Counted from the first letter of the stretch, positions 1-13,287 are shown. The stretch: DNA of 64,000 bases from Elysia chlorotica (GCA_003991915.1 RQTK01000214.1:365751-429750); one strand, 5' to 3'. Numbers and translations are program-made. Notes: generated from the letters alone by a model not told the origin.

Positions 1-900
1 TCAGGATCTTGTCACAAAGAGCATAACGGATGTTATCAGTATCTTGTGTCACAGAGAGCATAAAAGATGGTCTCAGTATCTTGTATCATAGAGCATAAAG
101 GATGGTCTCAGTATCTTGTGCCACAGAGAGCATAAAAGATGGTCTCAGTATCTTGTATCATAGAGCATAAAGGATGGTCTCAGTATCTTGTGCCACAGAG
201 AGCATAAAAGATGGTCTCAGTATCTTGTATCATAGAGCATAAAGGATGGTCTCAGTATCTTGTGCCACAGAGAGCATAAAAGATGGTCTCAGTATCTTGT
301 ATCATAGAGCATAAAGGATGGTCTCAGTATCTTGTGCCACAGAGAGCATAAAAGATGGTCTCAGTATCTTGTATCATAGAGCATAAAGGATGGTCTCAGT
401 ATCTTGTGCCACAGAGAGCATAAAAGATGGTCTCAGTATCTTGTATCATAGAGCATAAAGGATGGTCTCAGTATCTTGTGCCACAGAGAGCATAAAAGAT
501 GGTCTCAGTATCTTGTATCATAGAGCATAAAGGATGGTCTCAGTATCTTGTGCCACAGAGAGCATAAAAGATGGTCTCAGTATCTTGTGCCACAGAGAGC
601 ATAAAGGATGGTCTCAGTATCTTGTGCCACAGAGAGCATAAAAGATGGTCTCAGTATCTTGTGCCACAGAGAGCATAAAGGATGGTCTCAGTATCTTGTG
701 CCACAGAGAGCATAAAATAAGGTCTCAGTATCTTGTGTCACAGAGAGCATAAAGGATGGTCTCAGTATTTTGTGTCACACAGAGCATAAAGGATGGTCTC
801 AGTATTTTGTGTCACACAGAGCATAAAGGATGGTCTCAGTATTTTGTGTCACACAGAGCATAAAGGATGGTCTCAGTATTTTGTGTCACACAGAGCATAA
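1..900. repeat. Dimeric (higher-order) minisatellite
   Basis: Tandem array that begins before the window. From about 66 to 570 two monomers alternate: a 37-bp form containing TTGTGCCACAGAGAGCATAA and a 35-bp form containing TTGTATCATAGAGCATAA, giving a 72-bp higher-order period. The 35-bp form recurs about seven times at 72-bp spacing (from about 76). From 570 to 720 only the 37-bp form repeats. From about 720 to 900 a TGTGTCACACAGAGC variant takes over. All monomers share GATGGTCTCAGTAT. No coding function is supported. Confidence 0.95.
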
Positions 901-1310
901 CGGGCAATGACAGCATCCTTTGTCATAGACAGCATGGATGGCAGTGTCAGTATCAAAGAGAGCACAATATAGTGACACCATCAGTGTCTTTTGTCATCAA
1001 CAGTATGGATTACAATATCAGTATCTTGTCTCAAGCACAGCATATCATATATGACACTGAGAGTATCTCCAGTAACAGAGAGCACACCTGATAGTGCCAA
1101 TACAATTGTGTCACACATCTTGCATGACAATATATTCTGCTACATAGTGCATAAATGACTCTGTCAGTATCTTATGTCACAGGCAGCATGAATGGCAATG
1201 CATTATCGTGTGACACAGACAATATGAATTACAGAGCCAGTATACTATATCATATTATTGTGTGTCACAAGCATCATGAATAACATTGTCAGTGAGCCGC
1301 GCTTCAGACA
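901..1310. repeat. Degraded edge of the minisatellite
   Basis: The motifs GTCAGTATC, TGTGTCAC and CAGCATGAATGGCAATG recur at irregular spacing with many substitutions. This is an ageing boundary of the 1-900 array. Stop-free stretches here come from the repeat and are not genes. Confidence 0.75.
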
Positions 1311-2014
1311 GAATAAATGACAAAAACAATGAGGATAACACCATTGAGACCAAACATAAAACATACCTATTACTTCTGGTTAAAGAAACAATTGAATAAA
1401 AGCTCCAAGAAAAAAAACCACAATAATTTAATCATTGAAGGTATGGTACAGTAGCCATAAAAAGTATAATAAAAAAGAAACAAATTTACAAGAAAAGTTA
1501 TAAAAGCTAATAAAACAAAAGAGATAACGGAAGCCGATATAATTTATAGAGAGAAAGAAAAAGGCGATTGTTAAATGACACATAACAATGTCAACAATTT
1601 TTTATGTAAGAGAAGGAAGCTTGAAATTATTGCCAATTCAAGTGGGAAAGAATTCATAGTTGTGCTGATTCTTTTAACAGTGCCAAATTAGAGATCCGCA
1701 CTCAAAGCATTAATAGAGGCCAATGAACTGAAATTAAAGAAAAAGAAAACATTCGGAGTAAGCCGTCCTTGTGTAAAAAAAATTCTGAAAATGAAGGTCA
1801 TCGAGAAATAATAAAAAAATGTATATATATAAAAAGCTACAAAACAAATTAGGAGGCTCATTGCTTCCGCATTGTGGACAGGTAGAAACGAAATTTAGAT
1901 AGTAGGAGTATTGTAACTTTTTTGTTAATACCGTTGTTATCTGTCCCTTTCTCTGTTATTATTTTTATGTTCGATCTTGTTAATAAAACTGTTATCAAAT
2001 TATTATTATTGGTC
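1311..2014. other. AT-rich non-coding DNA
   Basis: A-rich sequence with short homopolymers and no persistent reading frame, RNA gene or recognised repeat. Confidence 0.6.
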
Positions 2015-2352
2015 TTCTTCTTCTTCTTCTTCTTCTTCTTCTTCTTCTTCTTCTTTATTATTATTATTATTATTTTTATTATTATTATTATTGATGCTGT
2101 TGTTGTTGTCGGTGGCGGTGGTTACAAAGTGATCATTGCCGTTACTGTTGTTTATTTCGGTGATGTTGGTGGTGTCATCGTCATTGTTGTTGATGATTTT
2201 GTTGTTCGTGTTACTGCTGTTGTTATTATTTTTGGTATTTATGATATAGTTGCTGCTGTTGTTGTTGGTGATGATGATGTGATTGTTTCTCTTGTTACTA
2301 TTGTTGGTTTTGTGATTGTTTTTGTTGCTGTTGTTGCTGTTATTGTTATAAC

Positions 2353-2407
<55 letters not shown>

Positions 2408-2420
2408 TTATTATTATTTT
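2015..2420. repeat. Compound trinucleotide tract (TTC, ATT, GTT-like)
   Basis: A TTC run (about 2016-2055) passes into ATT triplets, then a long imperfect GTT/GGT/GAT-type stretch, and ends in an ATT run (about 2351-2418). The triplet period removes stop codons in several frames, which explains the long low-complexity ORFs on both strands. Confidence 0.9.
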
Positions 2421-3956
2421 TACATTTAAAATTATCGCTGTTGTTCGTTTCATTGCTGTTTGTTTTAAACAGCATTTGAATTGTTTTTCTATTTTTTAAT
2501 GAATTTTTTTACATGAAATTATACAAATATCTACCGTTAAAACTATATCTCATAACCATCTAAAAAAAGAGGGTACACCGAGACTCAAATGTAAAAAAAC
2601 CCAAAGTAATAGTATCTATATTTGTCTTCGTCTCAAACTTAGACATGCGATCAAATCTAAACCGCTCCACCCTAAAATCCCAAATTTTACCATAAAATTA
2701 CAAATGAGCCAGAGGATTTTTCAGAGTCATAAAACTAATAACAACAACGCCTAATCAATTTTTAATTAACAGACCAGGTTGATACATTCACAGCCTTGTC
2801 ATTCATTTACTGCTGTAGTCTACTGGCAAGCAAAATGGCGCATTGTTTGATTCGCGTTTGGATTACGTTTCGTTGGTGATGTGTAAAATATAGGTCTATA
2901 GTTTAATCATGCCCACTCCTGTTAGAAGCAACTTGAGTCGAAAAACAAACAACGCGAAGTCTACAGCAAAACAAAAACGACAAAAATCCATCGGCGATAA
3001 ATCTAGACCTAGATCTATTTATAATGGCGTAGCCACACTGCCTCTACTGATATCAGATCAAAGATTAGCCTTATTCTACATCATTAATTATTTCCAAAAT
3101 GTTATAAACATAGGACCCCTTGACCCAAAAATGTGTTCACTGTCAAGCATTAAAATTTAAAGGTGAAACAAAAGCGTTTTGTTGCTCCACTGGGGCCACA
3201 AAGTTGGATGTTTTCCCTCAGCTCCCCATCGGCATAGAGGATTTTAATAACAAAAGTTCTGAAAGCAAGCATTTTTTTAGAAAATGTAAGACATGACAAC
3301 TTCATCTTTCAAATGATGTCAACACGACAAAGGCACGAAACAGTAAGTTTTTCTATTATCTGTGTAAATGTAAATGCTAATAAAATGTACCTGTTCGAAG
3401 AACAGGGCATTGGCTAGGTTTAAATAATACGGTTCTTTATAGTCTAACCACATTTGTTAAAAATGCAAAAAAACAAAACCAAACAAAAACCAAGCAAAAA
3501 AAAAATGTTGTGCAATATCAAATAACGTCACCCTATTCTCAAATGACATCACATCATCAAGTTTCTCTAATCTAGATTGGGTCTCTATTCTTATAAGTAA
3601 AAAAAAACAACAACAGACAGTGCTTTCCTTTTGCAAACTTGAAGAAATAACTGCTTTTAGATCCGACTTGTCAGTTTTTAAAGAACTTTGTATACATGAA
3701 ACAATTATTGTTGACAAGTCTGTTGGTTTTGACTCAATGCTCTTTTTTTTTTCCTCCTCTCTAAAATCACAAAATTGGAGACACGACTGCCTCTACTTGA
3801 TGAACAAATGAGATTAAAAAGCTTTAAGAAATGGATAAGGATCACGCAAAATGTGGGTCTTGGAATGTTTTATTGGAGTTACCAACGTATGATAACCACT
3901 TAGAGGACAGTTCAGATATTGTGAACGTGAGGGAGGAGGGGAGCGGCGAAGTGAGA
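2421..3956. other. AT-rich non-coding DNA
   Basis: No ORF with plausible protein composition, no RNA gene and no clear repeat. Short A and T runs occur near 3495, 3600 and 3745. Confidence 0.5.
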
Positions 3957-4185
3957 AGAGGGGGGGGGGGGGTATATTGGCTTAAGTGATAGAGCGCTGG
4001 GCTTTTATTGGGGTGAACGCGTGATCGATTCCAGTATGAGATAAAAAAAAAAACGGTGGTTGGATTCGGATTTTGTTGCATGTGGTTGTGTCAATGTCAG
4101 TATCTCAAAGAAAAGCACCGTTGTTCCCCCTTCAGTCTGTCTGTATTTGGCAGCAAATAAAATTATCATACTTTAGTCTTGAATA
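3957..4185 (+). mobile_element. Degenerate tRNA-derived SINE (possible head type D)
   Basis: After a G run there is a tRNA-like head with a box A-like stretch (TTGGCTTAAGTGATAGAGCG) and a box B-like GTGATCGATTCCAG. About 110 bp further on lies a diverged match to the window-wide SINE body (TTTGGCAGCAAATAAAATTA compared with TGTGGCAGCACATAAAATTG elsewhere). The conserved 3' tail is missing or unrecognisable. This is an old copy whose head differs from types A to C. Confidence 0.6.
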
Positions 4186-4795
4186 ACATAATTGATGACT
4201 TTTAGAAATTAAGGAACTGAAGTTAAAACTTCTATTTAATCTTAAAATAATTAAAAAAGGAGTGTATACACTTCCTTTCTTATAATATTATGTTTGTATG
4301 TTTTATCCTCAAAAGCTACAAGAAAGGATCAAACAAAATTTGGAGACTTTTTATTCTGAGGAATGTAATTATTTATTAAAATAAATGACCAAATGGTATG
4401 GCAAAATCTGGACTTTTCCATGTTTGAATTAACCACTCAAGCATGTTTTGTGAATACGATGAAGAAGATCAAAATGTTTTGGGGTTTTTTTTGTTTGTTT
4501 GTTTTTGTCGTTGTTGTTTTTTTTTTGTTAGATGAAAAACACTAAAAGATCTACGGAATGCTTTTAGCCACAGGTATCCGGTGACTTTGCTTGTCTTGAC
4601 GATGTAAAAAGAAAAGTTTTAAAAGCTTTTGAAAGATATGACACGGATAAAGTCATACCTTTTCGCCGGTCCTTTAGCAGGTTTAAAAAAATAGAAGCAA
4701 GAAAAGACTTTGCGGATATACGAAGAGAAAAACAATTTTAAAGCTATTTTAATAGAAAGAGGGGGCTACTGCTTACACGAAAGAGAAATGAGGAA

Positions 4796-5127
4796 AGAGT
4801 AGCAGTCGTGGGAAGAGAGAGAGTGAGAGAGAGAGAGAGAGGGAAGCAGAGAGGCAGACAGAGAGAGACAAAGACAGAGAGAAACGGAAGACATAGAAGA
4901 AAGAAAGAACACATGGATGGGGAATAAGAGCAGACATGAGGAAGGAATAATAAACAATAAAAATAAGAATGACAGATAAAAGGCAAATAAAGAGAAGAAG
5001 GTAAAATAGAAGGCACGGAAGAAAAAGAGAATGACTTCGCAGACATTAAACGAGGGAAGAAAAAATGTCAGACGGGGAAGGGAGAAACAAAAGACATGGA
5101 AGAGAAAGAAAAAATGATAGCAGACAT

Positions 5128-5189
<62 letters not shown>

Positions 5190-5235
5190 AAATGGAAGAC
5201 ACGGAAGAGAAAGAGGAGATATATGCAGACAGACC
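4796..5235. repeat. GA-rich purine tract
   Basis: Imperfect GAGA and GAAA stretches with a purer (GA)n core at about 5131-5193. The purine/pyrimidine asymmetry produces Arg/Glu-rich and Leu/Ser-rich spurious ORFs on opposite strands. Confidence 0.9.
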
Positions 5236-5611
5236 TTTAAAGAGATGTAATTGTGTCTAAATGCCAGACACTGAAGAAAAAGACAAAAAATGACAGACGC
5301 AGAGGATAAAGCGGACGTCACAACAGACATGGAATGAGGAAGTAAAAATCTCATACGCAGCAGAGTTAAAGGAAAGAATAACTGATATGAAAGAGAAACA
5401 GGAAATAATTACACAACGAGGCCAATTTGCAGGCTAAAAAATCCAACGTCCGACCCAGAATCGATTCATAAGTGCGAGAATGTGGAGCTTTATGGCTTTA
5501 CATTGAATGATATTAATCTGTGATGTGTCTCTTCCATTGCTTTGAGAGCTCAGGGATGTTTTCGCGAATGATTTGTGGCCCGATAGATCTAAGCGAGTTG
5601 TTCATCTTCCT

Positions 5612-5613
<2 letters not shown>

Positions 5614-5665
<52 letters not shown>

Positions 5666-5782
5666 ATCTATCTATCTATCTATCTATTTCTTTCTCTCTC
5701 TCTTTCTTTCTCTCACTGTCTGTCTCACTGTTTTACCTCTCTCCCTATTTTATCTCTCTATATCTATTTATTTATCTATCTG

Positions 5783-5877
<95 letters not shown>
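5614..5877. repeat. TC and TATC microsatellites
   Basis: A (TC)n run of about 40 bp, a mixed pyrimidine stretch, then a (TATC)n array of about 100 bp that runs directly into an assembly gap. The true array length is unknown. Confidence 0.95.
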
Positions 5878-6020
5878 NNNNNNNNNNNNNNNNNNNNNNN
5901 NNNNNNNNNNNNNNNNNNNNNNNNNNNNNNNNNNNNNNNNNNNNNNNNNNNNNNNNNNNNNNNNNNNNNNNNNNNNNNNNNNNNNNNNNNNNNNNNNNNN
6001 NNNNNNNNNNNNNNNNNNNN
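5878..6020. other. Assembly gap (143 N)
   Basis: Unknown bases between a TATC array and a TC array, probably unresolved microsatellite. Confidence 0.99.

Positions 6021-6073
<53 letters not shown>
6021..6073. repeat. TC microsatellite after gap
   Basis: Pure (TC)n of about 53 bp beginning at the gap edge. Confidence 0.95.
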
Positions 6074-6077
<4 letters not shown>

Positions 6078-7125
6078 AGCATGTACTTCACTCCCAAAGG
6101 GATCCTATACGGCTGCAGACAGACGTCCTAAATTTCAATACGCAGTTTTATTATCAAACAATGACTTTCAAAACAGGAACAAAAGATGAAAAAAAAAATT
6201 AATTTTGAAAAATTGTCTTTTCAGAATATCTTCATATCAACACACTCCCAAAAATCTGCAGGTATTATTACGTAATCACTATTTAAAGAAATCAACCTAT
6301 TCATAACCTGATAGCCCCAGGGCACTTAAAGTTTAGAGCATATCACCAAACTGACTGAAGTAAATACAGTCGTTGCATAGTAGGGGTAATTGCGGCTTAT
6401 TTTTTGTAATTAGTTATTGCTATTAAGGTTAGGAGCGAGTGTACCCAAAATATCAGGCAAAGAAAAATCAAATTGACTGAAAAGTCATCGAATTGACTAA
6501 AGTAAATATGTTTTTGCATAACATATTAACAAGTCTAATAGAGATCTATTCATTTTAAATTATATCATAGTTTGGACAAATAAATACTCAGTACATATTT
6601 TACGTTCGACATAGAAACCTACTAGACTCAGAATGTAAACTGTTCCTTATGTCCTAATGATATAGCTTACAGTCTGGTTCTAAATACAAATGTTTGTTTA
6701 TTGTTTTGATCCTGGCTGTTATTTTTTGAAAGCCTCGGTTAGGAGAGAATAATACTTTTGTCCAGGTTACTGGTCTCCGAAGCGAAAAATGTTTAAATGC
6801 TTCGAATTTGTCAATTATGATTATGTAGTTTAATGACAACGCTTCCCTGGACTCCATTACGAAATTTTCCAATATGTGAAGAAGGCCTTTAAGGTAATAT
6901 TTGGGCAAAACTTGATTATTAATTTCTCTTGAAAATAATTATGAAAAAATTGCCGCCAACTTTTAATATGGAACCAGCGATGATGCTTATCTTGCAAAGA
7001 AAAAACTTTTATAGCTTTACAAAGATAATTATGTCACTTCTAAAATTCATTCTCGGGAGGCTTTTTGAGCTTTGTTTGTTATGCTCGATTTTCAAAAAAT
7101 ACAACTTAATAACTATGCAGGGTTG
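6074..7125. other. AT-rich non-coding DNA
   Basis: No supported gene or repeat. Short ORFs on both strands look like background. Confidence 0.5.
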
Positions 7126-7400
7126 AGTTGAGTTGGTTTAAAGTCCAATGTCACCACTATATAGTGCTATATTGTGGAAGGGCCCAAAGAGCGACGTCTG
7201 AAAATGTCATGTGCTGCCACACATGAGACAGGGTGAGTAGAACATGACTCCTGTTTCAGTCGGTCACATTATACTGACACCGATCCGACCAGATTCAGGG
7301 CTCATAATTGGAGAAAGAAATTTTCCGATCGTTGGATTCGAACCGCGGACCTTTGCGATCTAGAGATCAAAGCTCTACCACTTGAGGCAGTTCGCCCTCC
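7126..7400 (-). mobile_element. tRNA-derived SINE, head type B
   Basis: Read on the minus strand: a tRNA-like head with GTGGTAGAGCTTTGATCTC and box B GGTTCGAATCC, then the shared body (GTGTGGCAGCACATGAC region) and the 3' tail, seen on the plus strand as GTTGAGTTGGTTTAAAGTCC. Head B has TTTGATCTCTAGATCG where head A has CATCGGCTTCCGACGC. No coding capacity. It would have depended on a LINE reverse transcriptase. Confidence 0.9.
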
Positions 7401-7564
7401 TCAACTATGCCGTCAATGGATGGACGATAAGATAAATAGGTTATGCGTCAAAATGTCTGTAGCGCCTTGAAAGTTGTGCGTTTGAATTAGTTTTTAAACC
7501 CGGTGAGTAATGGGGAGTTTCAATATTCAACGAGTTTTCAAAACATTATTGGTTAAAATCATTT

Positions 7565-7800
7565 TAGAAAGGGAAAGAGAAGGGGGGGGGCAGACAGACA
7601 GAGAGAAAAAGAGAGTGAAAGTGGGGGGAGAGGGAGAGAAAGAGAGAGGGAGAAGAGAAAAAGAAAGAGTGAGCGACATATATAGAGAGAGATAGACAGG
7701 CAGACATGCAGACAGACAGACAGACAGTGAAAGACACATAGGCAGATAAAGTGGCAGAGATAGACCGCCAAACTGTCAGACGGACAAATAAGACAGGTTG
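7565..7800. repeat. Purine-rich and CAGA repeat tract
   Basis: Imperfect GAGA, GGGG and CAGACAGA motifs. It explains the Leu/Ser/Cys-rich spurious minus-strand ORFs. Confidence 0.85.
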
Positions 7801-8146
7801 ACTGACAGACGGATAGGCAGACGGAAGAAATGACAAACAGACGGGAGATAATAACGTGAGGAAGTGGGTGAGTATTGAGATGGGGATGGGCGACAGACAA
7901 AATGACTCTAAACCACTTGAGTGCGTATAGGTCAAATTCGATCCATATTTTGGTGGCAATAATACAAGTTTATATGTCCATTACTGTGAATACTGAATGG
8001 CTGTCCATTCTCATTCTCTGGTTTAAACCATCTTCGTCTGCCATTTTCAGGATATAATTCATTGGAGTTTAATTAAAAAGTAATGTCAAATTCATCGATA
8101 GAAACGCTCTATGGGTACATCATTTCTAAAAAAAATATAGCTAAGC

Positions 8147-8219
8147 ACTCAGGTGGTGATTATTAATTCTGATGGCTCTTCAGGTTTTTCAACAAAATAA
8201 GTCAAGGAGATAGAGACAC

Positions 8220-8280
<61 letters not shown>

Positions 8281-8460
8281 TATAGACAGACTGACAGACA
8301 GCGCTCAGGTGGTGATTATTAATTCTGATGGCTCTTCAGGTTTTTCAACAAAATAAGTCGAGATAGAGAGAGAGACAGACAGACAGACAGATATATAGAC
8401 AGACATACAGACAGACAGACCGACATACAGACAGACAGATGCGAGATAGAAAGAGAGATA
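8147..8460. repeat. Tandem duplication of about 157 bp with GA/CAGA arrays
   Basis: A 55-bp stretch containing GGTGATTATTAATTCTGATG occurs at about 8150 and again at about 8306, virtually unchanged. Each copy is followed by GAGA and then CAGACAGA arrays. Duplicated unit and flanking microsatellite appear to have been copied together. Confidence 0.85.
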
Positions 8461-9114
8461 GAAAAATATATACAAAATTACCGCATAAGAGAGACTAAAA
8501 ATCAAACACAACAGTCAGAAAAACAGACAGAAATAGTTTTTTTTCTCTAGTTATCTGAGGCTTTTATGTTTGTCTGTCTCTTGATATGTCTTTATGCTCG
8601 TCTTCCGTCCACACTCGAGACAATGCAGTGATGACGTTGGTTGTTAGAAAACAAAACAAAACAAAAAGATTATGTATTTCTTTTCTTCTCTTCTTTCTCT
8701 TCTCTTCAGCTATCTTTTTGTCTCTTAATTTCTCTTTTTTTTCCGATATCTGCTTTGCTTTTCTTTTCTTTTCTTCGAAACTCGAAATAAGTTTCTAAAT
8801 TTGCCTGCGAAATCCGTATCATTTACAAACTTTCCGACTTTTCACCAGTCTGTTCTTTCTACAGATGTCATTAAAATTGTGCACAGTAGCTTTTTTTTCA
8901 ATATTTTTTCCAACTGGGGGGCTTTTTTGCTCCATCTGGATCTTCTAGCCAGATACTAATAATATTCCAGTCATTGTATTCAACAATTGAGAACAGCCTT
9001 GTTTTATGGCTCAGAATTTTTTGTTCTCATTATTTTTGCAAAGATGCTTTTTTTTTAAAACAGTATTTCATAATAGTTGAATTGTATATTGAAAAAAAAA
9101 ATCTTGGACAAATC

Positions 9115-9115
<1 letters not shown>
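8461..9115. other. Non-coding DNA, pyrimidine-rich
   Basis: Contains a TTTTCTTTTC-type low-complexity stretch near 8690-8770. No supported gene. Confidence 0.5.
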
Positions 9116-9197
<82 letters not shown>

Positions 9198-9213
9198 TCT
9201 TTCTCTCTCTCTC
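9116..9213. repeat. TC microsatellite
   Basis: Nearly pure (TC)n of about 98 bp with two interruptions near its 3' end. Confidence 0.97.
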
Positions 9214-10339
9214 CCATGTGATCATTTCTATTTGCCTCTAAAAATAACTTCTGTTTCGTTATCTTTTCCCTTAAACTCTAGTGTTCCCACAAGTGCTTAT
9301 TCGTTATGTTTTCTGCCTTCCTCCTCTTATTAAATTTACTTTTTACTAGATCTAGATGAGGCTATATTACATAGGCTATTGCTAAAAATTGTAAGAAAAG
9401 GGCAAATGTGATTTGTAGGACATTATTTTTAGTCAACACAAAAGTATAAAACATTTAGCATTAATCGGAAAAAATAGGTAGATACAGAAAAACATTTTTT
9501 AGATATTCCAAAGAGATTGGCAACCAATAAAGATGGGATCAAATTTAATAATATAAAGTTGTCTTAGCAAAAGAAATGAATCGCGTGCCATGATAACCTA
9601 TGTCTGCTCTAGACCAGGTACTTGATCAATGAATGGTTAACTTGTATAGAAAATTCACACGTCTCTCTATGATGTTTTTTTTTCTCCAAATAACTATACC
9701 CAGCTGAAGATAATAATACTAAGAATTTCTCTGGGCCATTTATTGTTTATAAGGCTTTAACAAAGACTTTATATTGAGGGCCACAATAATGAGAAATCCC
9801 AGTCACAGATTTAGTACAATGTGCCAGATCTATATCTTTGAGTCGGTTCATGGGAGGCAAGGGGCGAGGGAGGTCTAAAACATTAAAAACATACTATACT
9901 GTACATAAATTTGCTCCAATTTCTAAAACTCAGTCAGTACTCTGTGGTGGAAAAACCAAACTCTGATAGTTTAAGCTCACCCGCAACATAAACATTTAAT
10001 TAAGCTACCTCGAGCTTTAACTAAAAAAGCGACCCCTAAAAACTATGAGTCGATAGAGAGCAGTTTTGTTGTTAGTTGTTTTTTTTTCTTCAGAAAACCT
10101 ACCTTCGCTATACTAATAAAATATTTGTTTTTTGTTTTTAAGCTGGAAATTTCTGATATGTATTTATATTTTGTAAGTTTTCCTATGAAACCACAACAAA
10201 AATGTGACAGCAACTCGCTCCACTCATACGTGCCAATAAATGAACGCTAAGACACTAAGAAAACTAATTATAACCACGGTGGTTACATCAGTTTAGACTC
10301 ATGACTACGTGTTGTTGTTTTTTTGTGTGTTTTTTTTTC
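9214..10339. other. AT-rich non-coding DNA
   Basis: Nothing recognised on either strand. Confidence 0.5.
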
Positions 10340-10548
10340 AATGACTGAACGTCCTAATTCAGCTCTATATAGACTATGTTGTGGACAGCTCCATAGATGT
10401 CTGACAGATACATTTGTGAAATCATGACTCTGTCTCAGTCGGTCACAGTAAACTGACACAGACCCAACCAGTAGGGGGCAAAATGGTCAGAGCGGAGCTC
10501 GAACCACCCCTGAAGTCGATCGATGTTTTAGCCCAGGGCTACCGCAAT
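10340..10548 (-). mobile_element. Diverged SINE, head type A
   Basis: On the plus strand it starts with a worn tail (GAACGTCCTAATTCAGCTCT) and keeps GTCTCAGTCGGTCACAGTAA and GACCCAACCAGTAGGG. It ends in a diverged head A (GTTTTAGCCCAGGGCTACCG). Substitutions and a short central deletion indicate an old copy. Confidence 0.85.
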
Positions 10549-11246
10549 CACACTCTGTTCCATTTAGACGTTCCAATACACACAAGCGAATTCACATTTT
10601 GTCTGTTACGCCGCTTTAACATTTTTTTTAAAATTTATTTTACGTTTAACTATATCTCTTCATTTTCATATTGCACTGTATTATGTTCCATAAGATCTAA
10701 AATCGGTGCTCATTGAAAAACGTATAGATATATCTATTATCTAGTTTTAATCGCCCTCTTTCTATAATTATGTAGCGATACATTTCACCTGTAATATTCA
10801 TAATTTTTAATTTTAAGTTTAACTACATATCCCTCTATATCTAGCACTGCATTATATTCCATTAGACTTTGGATCAGTACAGAGGCTACCCATGATAACA
10901 AAGTCACCGTATTGTATTGTGTGAACACCTTGCATAACAAGGGTAATAGTGATCTATTTATTTTCAATTAGCAGCTTAGTTAGAACAGAATGATACTCAG
11001 TGAGTACTTTTGTTCATCCAACAAGCCTACATGACTAAGCACATACGTAAACTGTCCAAACTGGGCATTATTTATTTAATGGTATAGCTTACTTTTGGTT
11101 CTTAATGCAAATGTTGTTTTTTTTTTCAGTTATCCTGCCTGTTATTTGTTTTTAGAATCTTGACCAGCAGTTCTCGTTTAAAACGTATAAAGGTTTCTTC
11201 GTATAAGTAATCTTTCAACGATTCTCACACTGCCTAATTAAAGTCT

Positions 11247-11412
11247 CGGAATATCGACGGTGTCAGTTTAATGTGACCAGCTGAGACAGCAGTCATAGTA
11301 TCCCCGCCCTGTCTCGTGTGTGGCAGCACATAAAATTGTCAGACATCGGTTGTGGGGTTCGTCCTCAATATAGTCTATATAGTGATGATGTCGGGCGTTA
11401 AACCAACTCAGC
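11247..11412 (+). mobile_element. SINE body and tail, 5'-truncated
   Basis: Starts in the body at about GGTGTCAGTTTAATGTGACC and runs to the tail TCGGGCGTTAAACCAACTCA. The tRNA head is absent. 5' truncation is typical of target-primed reverse transcription. Confidence 0.9.
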
Positions 11413-12840
11413 TATAACAGTTACAACAACTCGGAATATTGACCATTGTGACACGCCCACCCACGAACACACACATCAGGTGCATATATACAATTACAAC
11501 CCAATTACGATTTGAGCGTTTCAAGCTTGCTGTGGAAAAAAAAGAAAGAAAACAAGTATAGTAATCACAGTTTAAGATCTCAAACTGGATCGACATTGGC
11601 GATTGCTAATAAAAAAATTCCAAGTTACTAAGATAATCTTTAGAGGACATATTTCAATTTCACAAAGCATTGTAACAAGAAAAAAAACAATGTCAAAGAC
11701 TTAGCTTTTTACTAGAATCCAAGAGATTTCGTGATTTAAAAACTATATTCACGCAGACAAAATAACTAACACTTTCAGATAAGGAAGGCCAAGAAAATCA
11801 AACACATGTTCCCATGAAATTATCAAAAGGGGTGTTTACCTAAGGGCAAGCTAATCACATTGAGGTATAATTTTATGCCGAAGCCAAAAGTTTTAATAAG
11901 CTAGCAAGTGGTTCTAAAGAACTATGTTTGTTCTAAATTCAAGATATTAATTTTAACGAGGTGGAAGAGATTTCTGTCTGCGAATTTTGCGAGGACACAA
12001 TGACTTTCTCATCAACGCTCATAAGAAAGACATTCAGATGTAAAGGGTTAATGGAGCCGCACTTTTACAAGAGCGCAAATGCAGGCCCCTTAGGGGATTT
12101 TTTTTGTTATAAATAATTAGCCTAGCAGTTTATATGATGAAGATACAAAATGATAACACGCAGAGTGTAATTATAATCTGCGCTCATTTTTTTATATTTT
12201 ATATTTATTTGTCTGTAAAGTACTTTCCGCCTGGTTCAACCGCACTTGTTTCGATTTCAAAGCTTTTTTTGTTGTTCTCACGAAAAATGGCACTTTTTAT
12301 TGGACGTTTATTTTTCTTCCTCACAATAACTTAATGTCACAAAACTGTTACTTAAAAGAATCATAAAAGTAATTACATTGCAGTAGGTTTAGCTGCATAG
12401 CTAATCCAATATAAAACAAAGTTATGTGTTTCGCATTCACCTCATATTCGCTGATGTTGCTCTGTCATCCTTGGTGCAATGCTGCCAAGCCTCATAAGGG
12501 TTCCTTTGCTTTCATATTTAATGGGGCACTAATTAAATCTTGGCTTTTGTATGCTTGTTTTGGAAGAAATGATTTCGCTTGGGAAACTTCTCGGACACTG
12601 GGAGGCCGAGTAAGTTAACCCTGGCCTACTGTATTACGGCTCATATCACATTACCATGGGAAAAGACAATCCAATAATGTCCGGGGTACATAGCGGGTAA
12701 TAAGGTTTTCTCTCGAAGGACAGCTTTCGTAACTATGCGGATTTTTACATTTGGCAAAGATGTAGTTTCTTTATTTGCATTGCCAAAAATAGGCGACCGG
12801 GTCCTTAGAAAATGGGTGATTTTTTAAAGTGTGCTGTTGT
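11413..12840. other. Non-coding DNA
   Basis: A 64-codon ORF at 12424-12618 has no recognisable domain or splice context. Nothing else stands out. Confidence 0.5.
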
Positions 12841-12995
12841 TTTCTTCTTCTTTATTTTCTCCTTCTTCTTCTTCTTCTTCTTCGTCTTCTTCTTCTTCTT
12901 CTTCTTCTTCTTCTTCTTCTTCTTCTTCTTCTTCTTCTTCTTCTTCTTCTTCTTCTTCTTCTTCTTCTTTCTTCTTCTTCTTCTTCGTCTTCCTT
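12841..12995. repeat. TTC microsatellite
   Basis: (TTC)n of about 150 bp with few interruptions. All three plus frames read through it as poly-Phe, poly-Leu or poly-Ser, so those ORFs are artefacts. Confidence 0.97.
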
Positions 12996-13287
12996 TGTTT
13001 GTTTTGTTTTGTTTCGATATTTTACAGCGGGTTTTTTATTAATCTTTGATTTTTTTAAATTTTTTTTTTGCTCATTAGTTTTGGTTTTTTAGGGAGGGAG
13101 TGAAAAAATCTTGTAAAATACAACATCATCGTTGTTCAAAAAGAACTTTTACAAAACAAAGGAATAAAAAACAAGAATTTAATTGTGAACATCCTGCAAC
13201 TGATATCTTTACAATTAGGATATGGACAAGATAACTCACTCTTAATTTGTACACAGCTCACGCATGTATGTCTTTGATCGGGGAAGT

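Noticed and set aside
1922..2479. 185-codon ORF rich in Val, Ile and Phe
   Set aside because: Arises from trinucleotide repeats that exclude stop codons; composition and repetition are not those of a membrane protein.
12812..13092. Overlapping poly-Phe, poly-Leu and poly-Ser ORFs
   Set aside because: Three frames of a TTC microsatellite.
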